Shown: in pieces, positions 8,697 to 18,564 of the stretch
Numbering within the stretch: the first letter of the stretch is position 1
How the letters are laid out: every line of letters starts with the position of its first letter
NCBI RefSeq assembly: GCF_016125515.1
Contig: NZ_WGLO01000009.1
Coordinates: forward strand, 1 to 64,000
Direction: 5' to 3'
DNA: 64,000 nt
Source of the DNA: Hyphomonas sp.
GTDB taxonomy: Bacteria > Pseudomonadota > Alphaproteobacteria > Caulobacterales > Hyphomonadaceae
Made by a program: the position numbers and the translations under genes
Notes under the pieces: model-generated
Databases searched by the model: none
Told to the model about the DNA's origin: nothing
Seen by the model: the letters and a program-made list of their open reading frames with translations, nothing else

Positions 8697-9625
8697 TGGC
8701 TGTCCTCGTCATTGCTGAACATGCCCACGGCGCGCTGTCCGATGCGACGCACAAGGTGGTGACCGCCGCGTTGAAATTCGGCGGCGATGTCGACGTGCTC
8801 GTCGCCGGTGAAAACGCCGGTTCGGTTGCCCCGGCCGCTGCGAAGATCTCCGGCGTCCGCAAAGTGCTGAAAGCGGAAGGCGAAAGCCTGCGCAAGCAGA
8901 CCGCCGAAGCCATGGAAGCCCTCGTGGTGCCACTGATGGCGGGCTATGATGCGGTGTTCATCGCGGCCACCACCACGGGCAAGAACATTGCCCCGCGCAT
9001 CGCGGCCAAGCTCGATGTGATGCAGCTTTCGGAAATCGTCGAAGTCGTCGATACGTCGACCTTCGTGCGCCCGATCTATGCCGGCAACGCGATCATGACG
9101 GTTAAATCGTCGGACGCGAAGAAAGTCATCACCGTACGCGGCACGGCGTTCCCGGCAGCGGCCGAAGGCGGCTCGGCTTCGGTCGAGGACGTCGCGCCTC
9201 CGTCGGGCGGCTTCAAGTCGGAATTCATTTCGGAAGAGATGGTGAAGTCGGATCGTCCGGAACTCACCGCCGCGAAGATCGTCGTCTCCGGCGGCCGCGC
9301 GCTCGGCTCGGCGGAGAAGTTCAACGAAGTGATCGTGCCGCTGGCGGACAAGCTCGGCGCCGCCGTCGGTGCTTCGCGCGCCGCTGTCGACGCGGGCTAC
9401 GCCCCGAACGACTACCAGGTCGGCCAGACCGGCAAGATCGTCGCGCCGGAACTCTACATCGCCGTCGGTATCTCGGGCGCCATCCAGCACCTCGCCGGCA
9501 TGAAGGATTCCAAGATCATCGTCGCGATCAACAAGGACGAGGAAGCCCCGATCTTCCAGGTTGCCGATTACGGCCTCGTGGCGGATCTCTTCGTCGCTGT
9601 TCCGGAACTGACCAGCGCCCTCTAA
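8696..9625 (+). CDS. etfA: Electron transfer flavoprotein subunit alpha
   Basis: EtfA carries most of the FAD-binding site of the ETF heterodimer. The 309-residue protein has the diagnostic C-terminal FAD domain: [34 protein letters not shown] and [11 protein letters not shown], followed by [16 protein letters not shown]. The gene is coupled to etfB and is followed 22 bases later by a strong hairpin with a T tract, so etfBA forms its own transcription unit and the following dehydrogenase probably has a separate promoter. Confidence 0.97.
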   Translation: MAVLVIAEHAHGALSDATHKVVTAALKFGGDVDVLVAGENAGSVAPAAAKISGVRKVLKAEGESLRKQTAEAMEALVVPLMAGYDAVFIAATTTGKNIAPRIAAKLDVMQLSEIVEVVDTSTFVRPIYAGNAIMTVKSSDAKKVITVRGTAFPAAAEGGSASVEDVAPPSGGFKSEFISEEMVKSDRPELTAAKIVVSGGRALGSAEKFNEVIVPLADKLGAAVGASRAAVDAGYAPNDYQVGQTGKIVAPELYIAVGISGAIQHLAGMKDSKIIVAINKDEEAPIFQVADYGLVADLFVAVPELTSAL

Positions 9626-9647
9626 GGTCTGGAAATCCAAATGAATC

Positions 9648-9679
9648 AAAGCCCGGTGCCCCTGCGGCGCCGGGCTTTT
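9648..9679 (+). terminator. Rho-independent terminator after etfBA
   Basis: AAAGCCCGGTGCC (9648-9660) pairs with GGCGCCGGGCTTT (9666-9678) across a five-base loop, with one G-T wobble, and a run of T follows. The long GC stem with an A/T border is a classic intrinsic terminator. Confidence 0.85.
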
Positions 9680-9774
9680 CAGTTGGGTTCAACCGGCGGC
9701 GCAGCGCCGGGCTTTGCTGCGCTGCACAAGACGCTATAACGGGCCCCTTCAACAGGCGTTCAAGGAGAGTCGCC

Positions 9775-10653
9775 ATGGCAGAGATCAAGACCGTGGGCGT
9801 CATTGGCGCCGGGCAGATGGGCAATGGCATCGCGCACGTTTCCGCGCTCGCCGGCTACGACGTCGTCCTCACCGATGTTTCGCCCGCTGCGCTGGAGAAG
9901 GGGCTGCAGGCGATCGACCACAATATGGGCCGCCAGGTCGCGCGTTCGCTGATCACGCCGGACCAGATGACAACCGCCTTGAAACGTATACGGACGAGCA
10001 CGGAGACCAAGGTCCATGCCGAGGCCGATCTGGTGATCGAGGCGGCCACCGAGAAACGCGCGGTGAAGGAACAGATCTTCCGCGGCCTGTGCGAAGTGCT
10101 TCCAGCGCATACGTATCTTGCGACCAACACGTCCTCGATCACGATCACCGGTCTCGCTTCGGTTACGGACCGTCCGGAGAAGTTCATCGGTCTGCACTTC
10201 ATGAACCCAGTGCCGCTGATGAAACTGGTCGAAGTGATCCGGGGTCTTGCCACCAGCCAGGATACCTATGACACGGCCATCACCTTTGCCGGCCGCATCG
10301 ACAAGACCACGACCAATGCCGGCGACTATCCGGCCTTCATCGTCAACCGCATCCTGGTGCCGATGATCAACGAGGCGGTCTACACGCTGTATGAGGGCGT
10401 CGGAAACGTCGAGAGCATCGATACCGCCATGCGTCTCGGGGCGAACCATCCGATGGGCCCGCTGCAACTGGCAGACTTCATCGGCCTCGATACGATCCTG
10501 TCGATCATGCAGGTCCTGTATGACGGACTGGGCGATTCCAAATATCGTCCGTGCCCGTTGCTTGTGAAATATGTGGAGGCGGGCTGGCTCGGCAAGAAAG
10601 TTGGCAAGGGCTTCTACGACTATTCCGGTGACCATCCGGTCGCGACGCGCTAG
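9775..10653 (+). CDS. 3-hydroxybutyryl-CoA dehydrogenase
   Basis: This 292-residue soluble enzyme oxidises 3-hydroxyacyl-CoA to 3-oxoacyl-CoA with NAD and serves short-chain fatty acid or polyhydroxybutyrate turnover. The N-terminal Rossmann motif is [14 protein letters not shown]. The catalytic histidine lies in [18 protein letters not shown], and the helical dimerisation domain carries [18 protein letters not shown]. It follows etfBA, a frequent arrangement in alphaproteobacteria, although a terminator separates them. Family names in use are Hbd, HbdA, PaaH and FadB2; the sequence does not decide among them. Confidence 0.93.
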   Translation: MAEIKTVGVIGAGQMGNGIAHVSALAGYDVVLTDVSPAALEKGLQAIDHNMGRQVARSLITPDQMTTALKRIRTSTETKVHAEADLVIEAATEKRAVKEQIFRGLCEVLPAHTYLATNTSSITITGLASVTDRPEKFIGLHFMNPVPLMKLVEVIRGLATSQDTYDTAITFAGRIDKTTTNAGDYPAFIVNRILVPMINEAVYTLYEGVGNVESIDTAMRLGANHPMGPLQLADFIGLDTILSIMQVLYDGLGDSKYRPCPLLVKYVEAGWLGKKVGKGFYDYSGDHPVATR

Positions 10654-10656
10654 CGG

Positions 10657-10675
10657 CCGGAAGTTAACCTTCCGG
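10657..10675. repeat. Short inverted repeat after the dehydrogenase gene
   Basis: CCGGAAG (10657-10663) and CTTCCGG (10669-10675) are perfect complements with a TTAAC loop, starting four bases after the dehydrogenase stop. No T tract follows, so it is not a standard intrinsic terminator. TTAA at 10664 followed after seven bases by GTAAC also comes within one base of a CtrA-type TTAA-N7-TTAAC site. Confidence 0.4.
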
Positions 10676-10727
10676 TAACCTCCCGCGGGTTCCTCTGGCT
10701 TCGGAAACGAAGCTGCAGGAGCACGCC

Positions 10728-11216
10728 ATGTCGGTCCGTACACCGCTGACCTATCTGGCCGGAGCGGCCATATTGTTGTCGATCGTGGCAGGCGGGGCGG
10801 TCTACGCGTCCTCGTCCTCCTCCCCGGCAAGCGCCGCAACGGAGATGCAAAGCGCGGCGCTGACGGTTTACTGGTCGGATGGCGATTCCGGGCGCCTTTC
10901 GGATGGTACCAAATTCCGCCTGCACGGCATCGACTCGCCGGAGACCGGCTCGATGAAACAGCGGGGCGGAGCGAAATGCGAAGCCGAACGCGACCTCGGC
11001 TTCGAAGCCAAGGAGGCGGCCCTCGAACTGACGCGCGGCAGAACCGTCCGCGTCCGTGAAACCCGCGGCAAGGACCGGTACGAGCGGACCGTGCTCAGCC
11101 TCGACCTTGACGGCAAGGATGTGGCCAGCCTGCTCGTCGCCGGCGGCACGCACCGGACCTGGGACTATGACGGACACCAGAAAAAGCCCGACTGGTGCGC
11201 CGGCGCGGCCAGCTGA
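10728..11216 (+). CDS. Exported thermonuclease (SNase) family protein
   Basis: This 162-residue protein has an N-terminal hydrophobic segment (about residues 8-28) that acts as a signal peptide or anchor, followed by an SNase-like OB-fold domain. The family's active-site pattern is visible as DGDSG, KFRLHGIDSPE (catalytic Arg and Asp) and GKDRYERTV (second catalytic Arg). A Ca-dependent periplasmic or cell-surface nuclease is the likely role. It starts 74 bases after the dehydrogenase gene. The two cysteines in the mature part could form a disulfide. Confidence 0.82.
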   Translation: MSVRTPLTYLAGAAILLSIVAGGAVYASSSSSPASAATEMQSAALTVYWSDGDSGRLSDGTKFRLHGIDSPETGSMKQRGGAKCEAERDLGFEAKEAALELTRGRTVRVRETRGKDRYERTVLSLDLDGKDVASLLVAGGTHRTWDYDGHQKKPDWCAGAAS

Positions 11217-11287
11217 CCCGGAACTTTGGCTTGGAAGACGTCCGGCCGGGGGATTAAGGTATCGCCCGGGCCAAAGGGAGATCGGGC

Positions 11288-12058
11288 ATGGATCGTGTCC
11301 TGAAGCAATGGAAAGGGCGAGGCTTCGGCCTGATGCTGCTGGGCGCGGCAAGTCTTGCGGCCTGCGGCGGCGGAACGCCCGACGCGGTCGAGGTTGCAGG
11401 CGCCGTGCCCGCGCAATCCGGCCATGTTCCGGATGTGTCGACGCCGACCATTCCGGGGCTGCAGATGCAGAGCCTGTCGGTCGACCAGCGTCTGGCGCTG
11501 ATGTCGGGCCATGCGGCCTCCGGACTGGCCCTCTACCGGGCAGGTGCGGCGAATGAAGCGGCGCATCACCTGATGCATCTCGGCGCGGGCGCGAAGGCCG
11601 ACGAAGTCGCCGGGTTCGACGCGCTGGGTTTCAAACCTGAACTCTTCAACCAGATCTCGACCGAACTCGAAGCCGGCAAACAGGCGGTCGAAATCGAGCC
11701 GCTGCTGGTTGAGGCGGAAACCAATCTGGCCGAGATGCGCCGCGCGGCGGGCGGAAATCCGAAGGCGCTGGTCGAGTTCCTGATGAAGAACCTCGCGACC
11801 GAATATGATTCCGGTGTCGACAACAGCGTCATCGTCAATCTCGGCGACTATCAGGATGCCTATGGCTATGCGCTCGTGGCGCGCGACATTGCGGCGGCGC
11901 AGGATCCGGCGATGTTCGGGGCGCTGCGGCTGGAACTCGACCTGCTCGTGCTGATGTGGCCGGGCAAGGGGCCGTTGTCTACGTCGCTGCCGCCGCCGGA
12001 ATTCCAGATGGCGGAGCAACTGGCGCGCGTGAAGCTAGCCCTTGCGAGCCTGCCTTAG
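11288..12058 (+). CDS. Hypothetical lipoprotein
   Basis: This 256-residue protein has a basic N-terminus and a hydrophobic stretch ending in a lipobox (SLAACGGG), so it is probably an exported lipoprotein. The mature part is mostly helical and repeatedly places His and acidic residues, for example in AAHHLMHLGAGAKADE. I do not recognise a domain. AAAGGGAG precedes the ATG. Its 3' end overlaps that of the convergent thioredoxin-like gene by 24 bases. Confidence 0.75.
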   Translation: MDRVLKQWKGRGFGLMLLGAASLAACGGGTPDAVEVAGAVPAQSGHVPDVSTPTIPGLQMQSLSVDQRLALMSGHAASGLALYRAGAANEAAHHLMHLGAGAKADEVAGFDALGFKPELFNQISTELEAGKQAVEIEPLLVEAETNLAEMRRAAGGNPKALVEFLMKNLATEYDSGVDNSVIVNLGDYQDAYGYALVARDIAAAQDPAMFGALRLELDLLVLMWPGKGPLSTSLPPPEFQMAEQLARVKLALASLP

Positions 12059-12631
12059 CGCGGCATCGATGAACTGGACCGCTTCGGGAGCCGACCAGTC
12101 GGCTTCGCCTGAGAGGCGCGCCAGCTCGAGGCCATCGGGCCCGTAGAGGATCGAGGTGGGGAAGCCCTGGACATTGGCGCCGTAAACGATGTCGCCCCGG
12201 TCGAGCGGGGCATGGCGGAAGGCGATATTGGACGCGCCGAGTTCACCGAGCCGGCCGCGAGCATAGTCGACATCCTCATCGGAATCGATGCTGATCGCGA
12301 CGACTTCGAAAGCGTCGCCGCCGCGGGCGGCCTGCAGGGCGCCGAGGGAGGGCATTTCGCGTTCGCAGGGCGAACACCAGGTGGCCCAGTAGTTCACAAG
12401 GATCGTCTTGCCCTTGAAGCTGTCGAGATCGGCTTCGGTGCCGTCGGGGCCGTTGAACGAGCCGGTGGGAACATGTTGGCCCGCGCCGGAAAAGTCGACC
12501 TTTTCGAGGGTGCCGACCGCGTAGCGTTCAAGCGCATATTGCGGCGCCTTGCCGCCTGCTGCGCTGATCAGCACATAGACAATGGCCGCGAGGGCGACCA
12601 AGAAGAGGCCTGCAAAAGCGTAGCGGGTCAT
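12035..12631 (-). CDS. TlpA-like membrane-anchored thioredoxin
   Basis: This is a 198-residue membrane-tethered thiol-disulfide oxidoreductase. One N-terminal transmembrane helix (about residues 4-22) is followed by a periplasmic AhpC/TSA-Redoxin fold with the active site WCSPC in [17 protein letters not shown]. Such proteins reduce periplasmic disulfides in cytochrome c maturation or protein repair. The start ATG is 12629-12631; longer in-frame readings lack homology. It is divergent from argH with only 35 bases between the two starts, so the two promoters must overlap. Confidence 0.88.
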   Translation of the reverse strand: MTRYAFAGLFLVALAAIVYVLISAAGGKAPQYALERYAVGTLEKVDFSGAGQHVPTGSFNGPDGTEADLDSFKGKTILVNYWATWCSPCEREMPSLGALQAARGGDAFEVVAISIDSDEDVDYARGRLGELGASNIAFRHAPLDRGDIVYGANVQGFPTSILYGPDGLELARLSGEADWSAPEAVQFIDAALRQARKG

Positions 12632-12666
12632 GCGGGGTTCCAGGTTCCTTGGGGCTCCGTGAGGCA

Positions 12667-14082
12667 ATGACGAAGGATATGGCGATGAATTCGGGTAAAG
12701 GCCAGTCAATGTGGGGCGGCCGTTTTGCCGCAACGCCTTCGGCGATCATGAACGAGATCAATGCCTCGCTCGATGTCGACCGGCGGATGGCCGAAGAGGA
12801 CGTGGCCGGCAGCCGCGCCCATGCCGACATGTTGGCCGAAATGGGAATTCTGACAGCCGCCGACAATGAGGCGATCCAGACCGGGCTGGACCTTGTTTCA
12901 GCCGAGCTGCGCAATGGCACCTTCCCCTTCCGGCGCGAGCTGGAAGACATTCACATGAATGTCGAAGCGCGCCTGAAGGAGCTGATCGGCGAACCCGCTG
13001 GGCGCCTGCATACGGCGCGCTCGCGCAATGACCAGGTGGTCACGGATTTCCGCCTCTGGACGCGCCGGGCGCTGAACGACACGACGCACCTGATCATTGC
13101 CCTGCAGGCCGCGTTGGTGCGCCGGGCCGGGGAGCATGCCGCGACGTTCATGCCGGGCTTTACCCATCTTCAGACTGCCCAGCCGGTGACCCTTGGCCAC
13201 CATCTGCTGGCCTATGTCGAGATGCTGGAGCGCGACCGAACGCGCCTTCTCGATTGTGCCGTGCGGCTGAACGAGTGCCCGCTGGGCGCGGCGGCGCTGG
13301 CCGGGACAGGCTTTGCGATCGACCGCGACATGACGGCCGAAGCGCTGGGCTTTGCGCGGCCGATGGCGAACTCGCTGGACGCGGTCTCGGCGCGCGATTT
13401 CGCGCTGGAAGCCCTGGCCAGCCTGTCGATCGCGGCGACGCATCTTTCGCGCCTCGCCGAGGAGATCGTGCTGTGGACGAGCCCCCAATTCGCCTTCGCA
13501 GCGCTGCCGGACGAGTGGTCGACGGGCTCTTCGATCATGCCGCAGAAGCGCAACCCGGATGCGGCCGAGCTGGTGCGGGCGAAAGCGTCGCTGATCACCG
13601 GCCTGTTCGCGGCGCTGCAGGGCGCCGTGAAGGCCCTGCCGCTGGCCTATGCCAAGGACTTGCAGGACGACAAGCGGCTGACCTTCGAAGCCTTTGACAC
13701 CTTCGGCCTTTGTGCGCGGGCCATGGCCGGCATGGTCGAGACGATCCGGTTCAAGCCGGACAACATGCTGGAGGCGGCCGGGAAGGGCTTTTCAACGGCC
13801 ACCGACCTTGCTGACTGGCTGGTGCGCGAGCTCGGCCTGCCTTTCCGCGACGCCCACCATGTGACCGGGCGGATCGTTGCCCTGGCCGAGGAAAAAGGCG
13901 TCCAGCTGGCGGAACTTTCCCTCGCCGACATGCAGAAGGTGCATTCCGCAATCACCAAAGATGTTTTCAATGTGCTGACGGTGGAGGCGTCTGCCTCATC
14001 CCGGACATCTTATGGCGGCACAAGCCCTGTTCGGGTTCAGGAACAAGTGGCACAGTGGACACAGAGACTTCGACTGGAGTGA
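12667..14082 (+). CDS. argH: Argininosuccinate lyase
   Basis: ArgH splits argininosuccinate to arginine and fumarate in the cytoplasm. The 471-residue product has the superfamily signature [12 protein letters not shown], the catalytic histidine region [16 protein letters not shown] and the N-terminal MWGGRF. I chose ATG 12667 because of the GTGAGG just upstream; ATG 12649 and ATG 12685 are alternatives. It heads argH-lptM-lipoprotein-lysA, a gene order that recurs in alphaproteobacteria. Confidence 0.96.
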   Translation: MTKDMAMNSGKGQSMWGGRFAATPSAIMNEINASLDVDRRMAEEDVAGSRAHADMLAEMGILTAADNEAIQTGLDLVSAELRNGTFPFRRELEDIHMNVEARLKELIGEPAGRLHTARSRNDQVVTDFRLWTRRALNDTTHLIIALQAALVRRAGEHAATFMPGFTHLQTAQPVTLGHHLLAYVEMLERDRTRLLDCAVRLNECPLGAAALAGTGFAIDRDMTAEALGFARPMANSLDAVSARDFALEALASLSIAATHLSRLAEEIVLWTSPQFAFAALPDEWSTGSSIMPQKRNPDAAELVRAKASLITGLFAALQGAVKALPLAYAKDLQDDKRLTFEAFDTFGLCARAMAGMVETIRFKPDNMLEAAGKGFSTATDLADWLVRELGLPFRDAHHVTGRIVALAEEKGVQLAELSLADMQKVHSAITKDVFNVLTVEASASSRTSYGGTSPVRVQEQVAQWTQRLRLE

Positions 14083-14087
14083 CGAAC

Positions 14088-14321
14088 ATGAAACGGCTTC
14101 TTGGCGCCGCCGCGGCGCTGGTTCTTCTTGGCGGTGTGTCGGCCTGCGGGCTGACGGGCGACCTGAAACGCCCCGGACCGCTGGTGGGCAATCCGGACAA
14201 CCTGGACCCGGCAGACTTGCCCGATCCGGACAATACGAGCCTGCCGCCCCTGCCGGAGCGCCCTGAGGCGACGCCGGAGGAGGACACCGAGGATGAACTC
14301 CTCGGTGGCCCGACGAACTGA
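14088..14321 (+). CDS. lptM: LptM-like LPS-assembly lipoprotein
   Basis: This 77-residue lipoprotein has the compact LptM (YifL) layout: a short signal, the lipobox SACGLTGDLKRPGPL at the new N-terminus, then a proline- and acid-rich tail. In E. coli LptM helps disulfide maturation of the LptD LPS translocon. The CGL..(D/P)L..PGP motif and the location between argH and lysA support the call. It starts five bases after argH and its last base is the first base of the next start codon. Confidence 0.8.
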   Translation: MKRLLGAAAALVLLGGVSACGLTGDLKRPGPLVGNPDNLDPADLPDPDNTSLPPLPERPEATPEEDTEDELLGGPTN

Positions 14322-14578
14322 TGCGCGCGCGGTGGCTTCTTGCGGCGGGCGCCGGGCTGATCCTGGCCGGATGCCAGACCGCGCCGCCGGCTGAGCCGGT
14401 GATCACGCTCGCGGCTTCGCTGACCTCCGTGCCGGAGGCCGGCGCTCCGCTCGACGTGGCGGTGGCCATCAGCGACAATCCGGCCGAAGGCCTGACCGAA
14501 AATGACTGGGGCGGGGAAGTGCCACAATCGAAGCCCGCCGGCGATGTCGATGACGGCGGCCTCGGCGACCTCGACTAA
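14321..14578 (+). CDS. Small hypothetical lipoprotein
   Basis: This 85-residue protein has an arginine-containing N-terminus and a lipobox LILAGCQT. The remainder is acidic, ending GGLGDLD. Its ATG shares a base with the lptM stop (TGATG), so it is coupled to lptM. No domain is recognised. A second lipoprotein between lptM and lysA is not part of the usual arrangement I know. Confidence 0.65.
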   Translation: MRARWLLAAGAGLILAGCQTAPPAEPVITLAASLTSVPEAGAPLDVAVAISDNPAEGLTENDWGGEVPQSKPAGDVDDGGLGDLD

Positions 14579-14593
14579 AGCCCCGGAGCACGG

Positions 14594-15868
14594 ATGCACC
14601 ATTTCAACTATTCCGGGGGCCACCTTCATTGCGAGGGGGTGAGCCTTGAGACGGTGGCGGGCGACGTCGGCACGCCCTGTTATGTCTATTCCTCCGCCAC
14701 GCTGGTGCGCCATGCGAATGTGATCGCCGAAGCCTTCCGTGGGCAGAGCGTGCTGATCGCCTATTCTGTGAAAGCCAATGGCAACCTGGCCGTGCTGGCC
14801 ACCCTCGCCGCGCAGGGGTGCGGCGCGGACGTCGTCAGCGGCGGCGAGCTGATGCGGGCCCGCAAGGCGGGCATTCCGGCCTCGAAGATCGTCTTCTCCG
14901 GCGTCGGCAAGACCGCCGCGGAAATGGCGCTCGCGCTGGAGCAGGGCATCCACCAGTTCAATGTGGAGAGCGCGGGCGAACTGCGCCTTCTGTCCGAAGT
15001 CGCTGTGAAGGTCGGCCGCGACGCGCCGATTGCGCTGCGCGTGAACCCCGATGTGGCCGCCGGCGGACATCCCAACATCTCGACTGGCAAGTCCGGCGAC
15101 AAGTTCGGCGTGCCCTGGGGCGAAGCCGAAGCGCTGTATGCTGAAGCGGCTCGTCTGCCGGGCATCCGAACGGTCGGTGTGGATGTTCATATCGGCAGCC
15201 AGATCGGCGACCTGACGCCGATGCGCGCGGCCTTCGAGAAGGTGGTTACGCTCGCCCTGCGGCTGCGCGGGCAGGGGCATGATATCCGCCGGATCGATGT
15301 GGGTGGCGGGCTAGGTATTCCGTATAAGGACGGTGATGCACCGCCGCCCCCGACCGCCTATGCGGCGATGATCGCCGAGGTGACCGCCGGGCACGGGTTC
15401 GAAGTGATACTGGAGCCGGGGCGCGTGATCGCGGGCAATGCCGGCGTTCTTTTGACGACGGCGCTCTACGAAAAGCAGGCGCCGGACCGCACCTTCCTGA
15501 TCATCGATGCCGGAATGAACGACCTGATCCGGCCCGCCCTTTACGGCGCGCATCACGATATCCTGCCGCTGGCCGAGCCGGACGCGGGGCATGCACGCAA
15601 GACGTATGACGTGGTCGGCCCGATATGCGAGTCGACGGACAAGTTCGCCTCGGAGCGCGAGCTGCCGGAAGTGGCGCCTGGTGACCGGCTCGCTTTCATG
15701 TCCGCCGGCGCCTATGGGGCGGTGCTGTCTTCGGCCTACAACGCGCGGCCGCTGGTGCCGGAAGTGCTGGTGAACGGGGACCGTTACGATATCATCCGCA
15801 GACGGCCGACTTTTGAAGAGATGACCGGATTGGAGCACGTGCCCGAGTGGCTTACGATGGAGGCCTGA
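14594..15868 (+). CDS. lysA: Diaminopimelate decarboxylase
   Basis: LysA removes CO2 from meso-diaminopimelate to give lysine. It is a fold-III PLP enzyme of 424 residues. The PLP lysine is in IAYSVKANGN near residue 60, the phosphate-binding glycines are in VGGGLGIPY, and the catalytic cysteine is in GPICESTDKFA. The C-terminal barrel is complete. The gene overlaps the start of the next gene by 22 bases. Confidence 0.97.
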   Translation: MHHFNYSGGHLHCEGVSLETVAGDVGTPCYVYSSATLVRHANVIAEAFRGQSVLIAYSVKANGNLAVLATLAAQGCGADVVSGGELMRARKAGIPASKIVFSGVGKTAAEMALALEQGIHQFNVESAGELRLLSEVAVKVGRDAPIALRVNPDVAAGGHPNISTGKSGDKFGVPWGEAEALYAEAARLPGIRTVGVDVHIGSQIGDLTPMRAAFEKVVTLALRLRGQGHDIRRIDVGGGLGIPYKDGDAPPPPTAYAAMIAEVTAGHGFEVILEPGRVIAGNAGVLLTTALYEKQAPDRTFLIIDAGMNDLIRPALYGAHHDILPLAEPDAGHARKTYDVVGPICESTDKFASERELPEVAPGDRLAFMSAGAYGAVLSSAYNARPLVPEVLVNGDRYDIIRRRPTFEEMTGLEHVPEWLTMEA

Positions 15869-18564
15869 CCCAGATTGCGGCAAAGGTCGCCGCAACGAAG
15901 CGCCGGCTCACGCTGCTGGCGCTGGGGCATGCTTACTGGCCGGTCTTCGTGCTGGTTACGCTGTTCCTGTCGGCGGCCTTGTCCGGCAGTTTTGACCGCC
16001 TGGACAAGATCACCGCCGCGCTACTGACGCCGATCCTGCTGGCGGCCACGGCCTTGCTGGTCTGGCGCGGCCACCAGCGCTATGCACCGCCGGACGACGG
16101 TGAGGCGTCCGACATGCTGGAAGCCTCCTCGGAGCTGCGGCCGTTGTCGTCGCTGAAGGACCGGCCCGCTTATCCGTCCGCAGAGGCGGCAGGCCTTTGG
16201 GCGGTGCACCGCGAGCGGCTGCTTGCCGAATTGAAGAACCTGCGCCTGCCGACGCTGAACGCCGAATGGCGGGCGCTTGACCCTTACATGCTGCGCGCGG
16301 TCCTGCCGGCGGCAGTGATCGCGTTTGCTGTACTGGCGGGCGGGGATGGCCCCGGCCGGGTCTGGCGCGCCCTGTTCCCGGACTATGGCGCGCTCGTTGG
16401 CGCCGACAAGATGGTCGTCGAGGCCTGGGTGACGCCGCCGGAACATACAGGCAGGCCGCCGATCTTCCTGAAGCCGGGCAGCGAAGATGTCCGTGTTCCG
16501 AAGGGTTCAGAAGTGACGCTGCGCACCGAAGCGCGCACGGCGCCGCGCCTTGTGATGAAGGGCGCGCGCGACAAGGCGGCAAGGTTTGTTTCCACGCCGG
16601 ACGGCGCCTGGGAAGCCAAGGCGACGATCAACGGTGACACGCGGATCAGCGTCCGGTGGTGGGGCGAGCGGGCGCGCTACAGTTTTACCGTCCTTCCGGA
16701 TGCAATCCCGGCGATCGAGTTTGTCAGCGCGCCGGAGCCCGGCGCGCAGGACCGGGTGAAGTTTGCCTGGAAAGCGCAGGACGATTACGGAGTGGTCAGC
16801 GTGGATCTGGCGATCCGGTTGCAGGAGCCGCACCCGACGGCGCCTGATGCAGAAGACCGTGTGCCGGTGCCGATGCCCGGCGCCGCGGGCGCGAAGGAAG
16901 CGAACGCGTCCGTGGAGCTCGACCTGACGCGGCATGCGTGGGCGGGACTGCCCGTGGAGCTGCAACTGATTGCAACCGATGGGTCCGGGCAGGAAGGGCG
17001 CAGCGAGACTGTGCCTTATATCCTGCCGGAGAAACTGTTCCTCGACCCGCTGGCGCAGGTGGCGCAGGAAGTGCGCGTGACGGTTCTGCGCGAGCCGCGC
17101 GGCTATGCCGAGGCCGGAAAGAATGAAGAGGCGCTGACCGATGGCGCACTGAACCTCACGGCTACGGGACGGCTCGCGCGGGCGCCGGACGGGGTGCGTC
17201 AGGCGGCGGCGCTGCTGGGCTCGGTGACCTACAAGGGCGAGATGTTCTTTGACGATCTCGGCATCTTCATGGGCTTCAAGATGGCTGAGAGCACACTGGT
17301 GGCCGCCGATTCGAAGGCCGAGGCCGACGCGGTGGATCCGCTGCTCTGGGCGATGGCCCTGAAGCTGGAGTATGGCAGCGCGGCGGATGCGGCCCGGCGG
17401 CTGGAAGCGGCGCGGGCGGCGCTGGAACGGGCGCTGCGCGACGGCGCGCCGGAGGAAGAGATCCGCAGGCTGATGGAAGCGTTCCGCGATGCGGCCAACG
17501 AATACCTCGCCGCGAAGATGGCCGAGGCGATTGCCAATGGGCTCGACTCGCCGCCTTCCGATGAGGATGGCCAGGCGCAGGCGGGCGGGCAGGGGCTCGG
17601 CGGCAGCGACTTCGAGGACATGCTGAACGCGCTGCAGGACCTGACCGATACCGGCGCGACGGATCAGGCGCGCCAGCTGCTCTCCGATATCACCAACATG
17701 CTGGAGAATCTGGAATTCCAGAAAGGCGGCGAAGGCCAGCAGGGCCAGGGCCTGCCGGGACAGCAGGCGGATGGGGAGCAGGGCGACCTGCCGCCCGAGG
17801 AGCAGGAGCTGACCGATGCGATGCGGCGCCTGTCGGAGTTGCTGCGCGAGCAGCGCCAGCTGAACGACGATACGCTGGCCCAGCAACGCGGGGAGCAGCC
17901 GCAAGGCCAGGGCGGCACGCCGCCGCCCTTTGGCTCGCCCGACGGTGAGGGCGCCGACGAAGGCGCCGGCGGACAACAGGAAGGCAGCGGCATGGGCCGC
18001 GGCGAACAGGCCGGCGAAACCGGCACCGGTGCGGGCGATCAGGGCGAGCCGCAGGACGGCGATCAGGGCGGCGGCTTCGATCGCGGTGGTACGCTGGCGG
18101 AGCGTCAGGCCGAACTCGGCCGGCTGGTCGAGGAGTTCGCCAAGCGTAGCGGCGAAGGCGAAGGTGAGGGCGCCGGCGGCGAGGGCGCGAAGATCGATCC
18201 GGACGCCTTGTCCGCGATCCGCGAAGCGCAGCGCCGGGCCGAACGGGCGCTGGAGAACGGTAATGAAGGCCGCGCCATCGCGGAGCAGGAACGGGCGACG
18301 CAGCTGATGTCCGAACTGTCGCGCGGGATGGCGTCGGCGCTGGACAGCCTGCAGGCGGCGCGTCTCGGTGAACGGGGCGGCGGGCAGGACCCGATGGGCC
18401 GTTCGTTGATGGGCGCCGGCAATGACGGGGAAAATGTCGAGATTCCCGAGAAGGCCGAGCGGCAGCGCGCCAAGGACATCCTCGACGAATTGCGCCGCCG
18501 CTATAACGAAGCGGAAGACGAGGATGAGAAGGAATATCTCAAGCGGCTGCTGGACCGGTTCTAA
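15847..18564 (+). CDS. TIGR02302/DUF4175 family membrane protein
   Basis: This 905-residue protein matches an uncharacterised alphaproteobacterial family. Two N-terminal membrane helices (about residues 24-63) and a third near 152-170 are followed by a large, probably periplasmic, beta-rich region. A coiled, alanine/arginine-rich segment comes next, then a low-complexity stretch of Gly, Gln, Asp and Glu (about 570-780), and a highly charged C-terminus ending RRRYNEAEDEDEKEYLKRLLDRF. The start is GTG 15847, inside lysA; later starts would cut into the first helix. Function is unknown, but constant linkage to lysA suggests a role in the envelope. Confidence 0.8.
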   Translation: MAYDGGLTQIAAKVAATKRRLTLLALGHAYWPVFVLVTLFLSAALSGSFDRLDKITAALLTPILLAATALLVWRGHQRYAPPDDGEASDMLEASSELRPLSSLKDRPAYPSAEAAGLWAVHRERLLAELKNLRLPTLNAEWRALDPYMLRAVLPAAVIAFAVLAGGDGPGRVWRALFPDYGALVGADKMVVEAWVTPPEHTGRPPIFLKPGSEDVRVPKGSEVTLRTEARTAPRLVMKGARDKAARFVSTPDGAWEAKATINGDTRISVRWWGERARYSFTVLPDAIPAIEFVSAPEPGAQDRVKFAWKAQDDYGVVSVDLAIRLQEPHPTAPDAEDRVPVPMPGAAGAKEANASVELDLTRHAWAGLPVELQLIATDGSGQEGRSETVPYILPEKLFLDPLAQVAQEVRVTVLREPRGYAEAGKNEEALTDGALNLTATGRLARAPDGVRQAAALLGSVTYKGEMFFDDLGIFMGFKMAESTLVAADSKAEADAVDPLLWAMALKLEYGSAADAARRLEAARAALERALRDGAPEEEIRRLMEAFRDAANEYLAAKMAEAIANGLDSPPSDEDGQAQAGGQGLGGSDFEDMLNALQDLTDTGATDQARQLLSDITNMLENLEFQKGGEGQQGQGLPGQQADGEQGDLPPEEQELTDAMRRLSELLREQRQLNDDTLAQQRGEQPQGQGGTPPPFGSPDGEGADEGAGGQQEGSGMGRGEQAGETGTGAGDQGEPQDGDQGGGFDRGGTLAERQAELGRLVEEFAKRSGEGEGEGAGGEGAKIDPDALSAIREAQRRAERALENGNEGRAIAEQERATQLMSELSRGMASALDSLQAARLGERGGGQDPMGRSLMGAGNDGENVEIPEKAERQRAKDILDELRRRYNEAEDEDEKEYLKRLLDRF

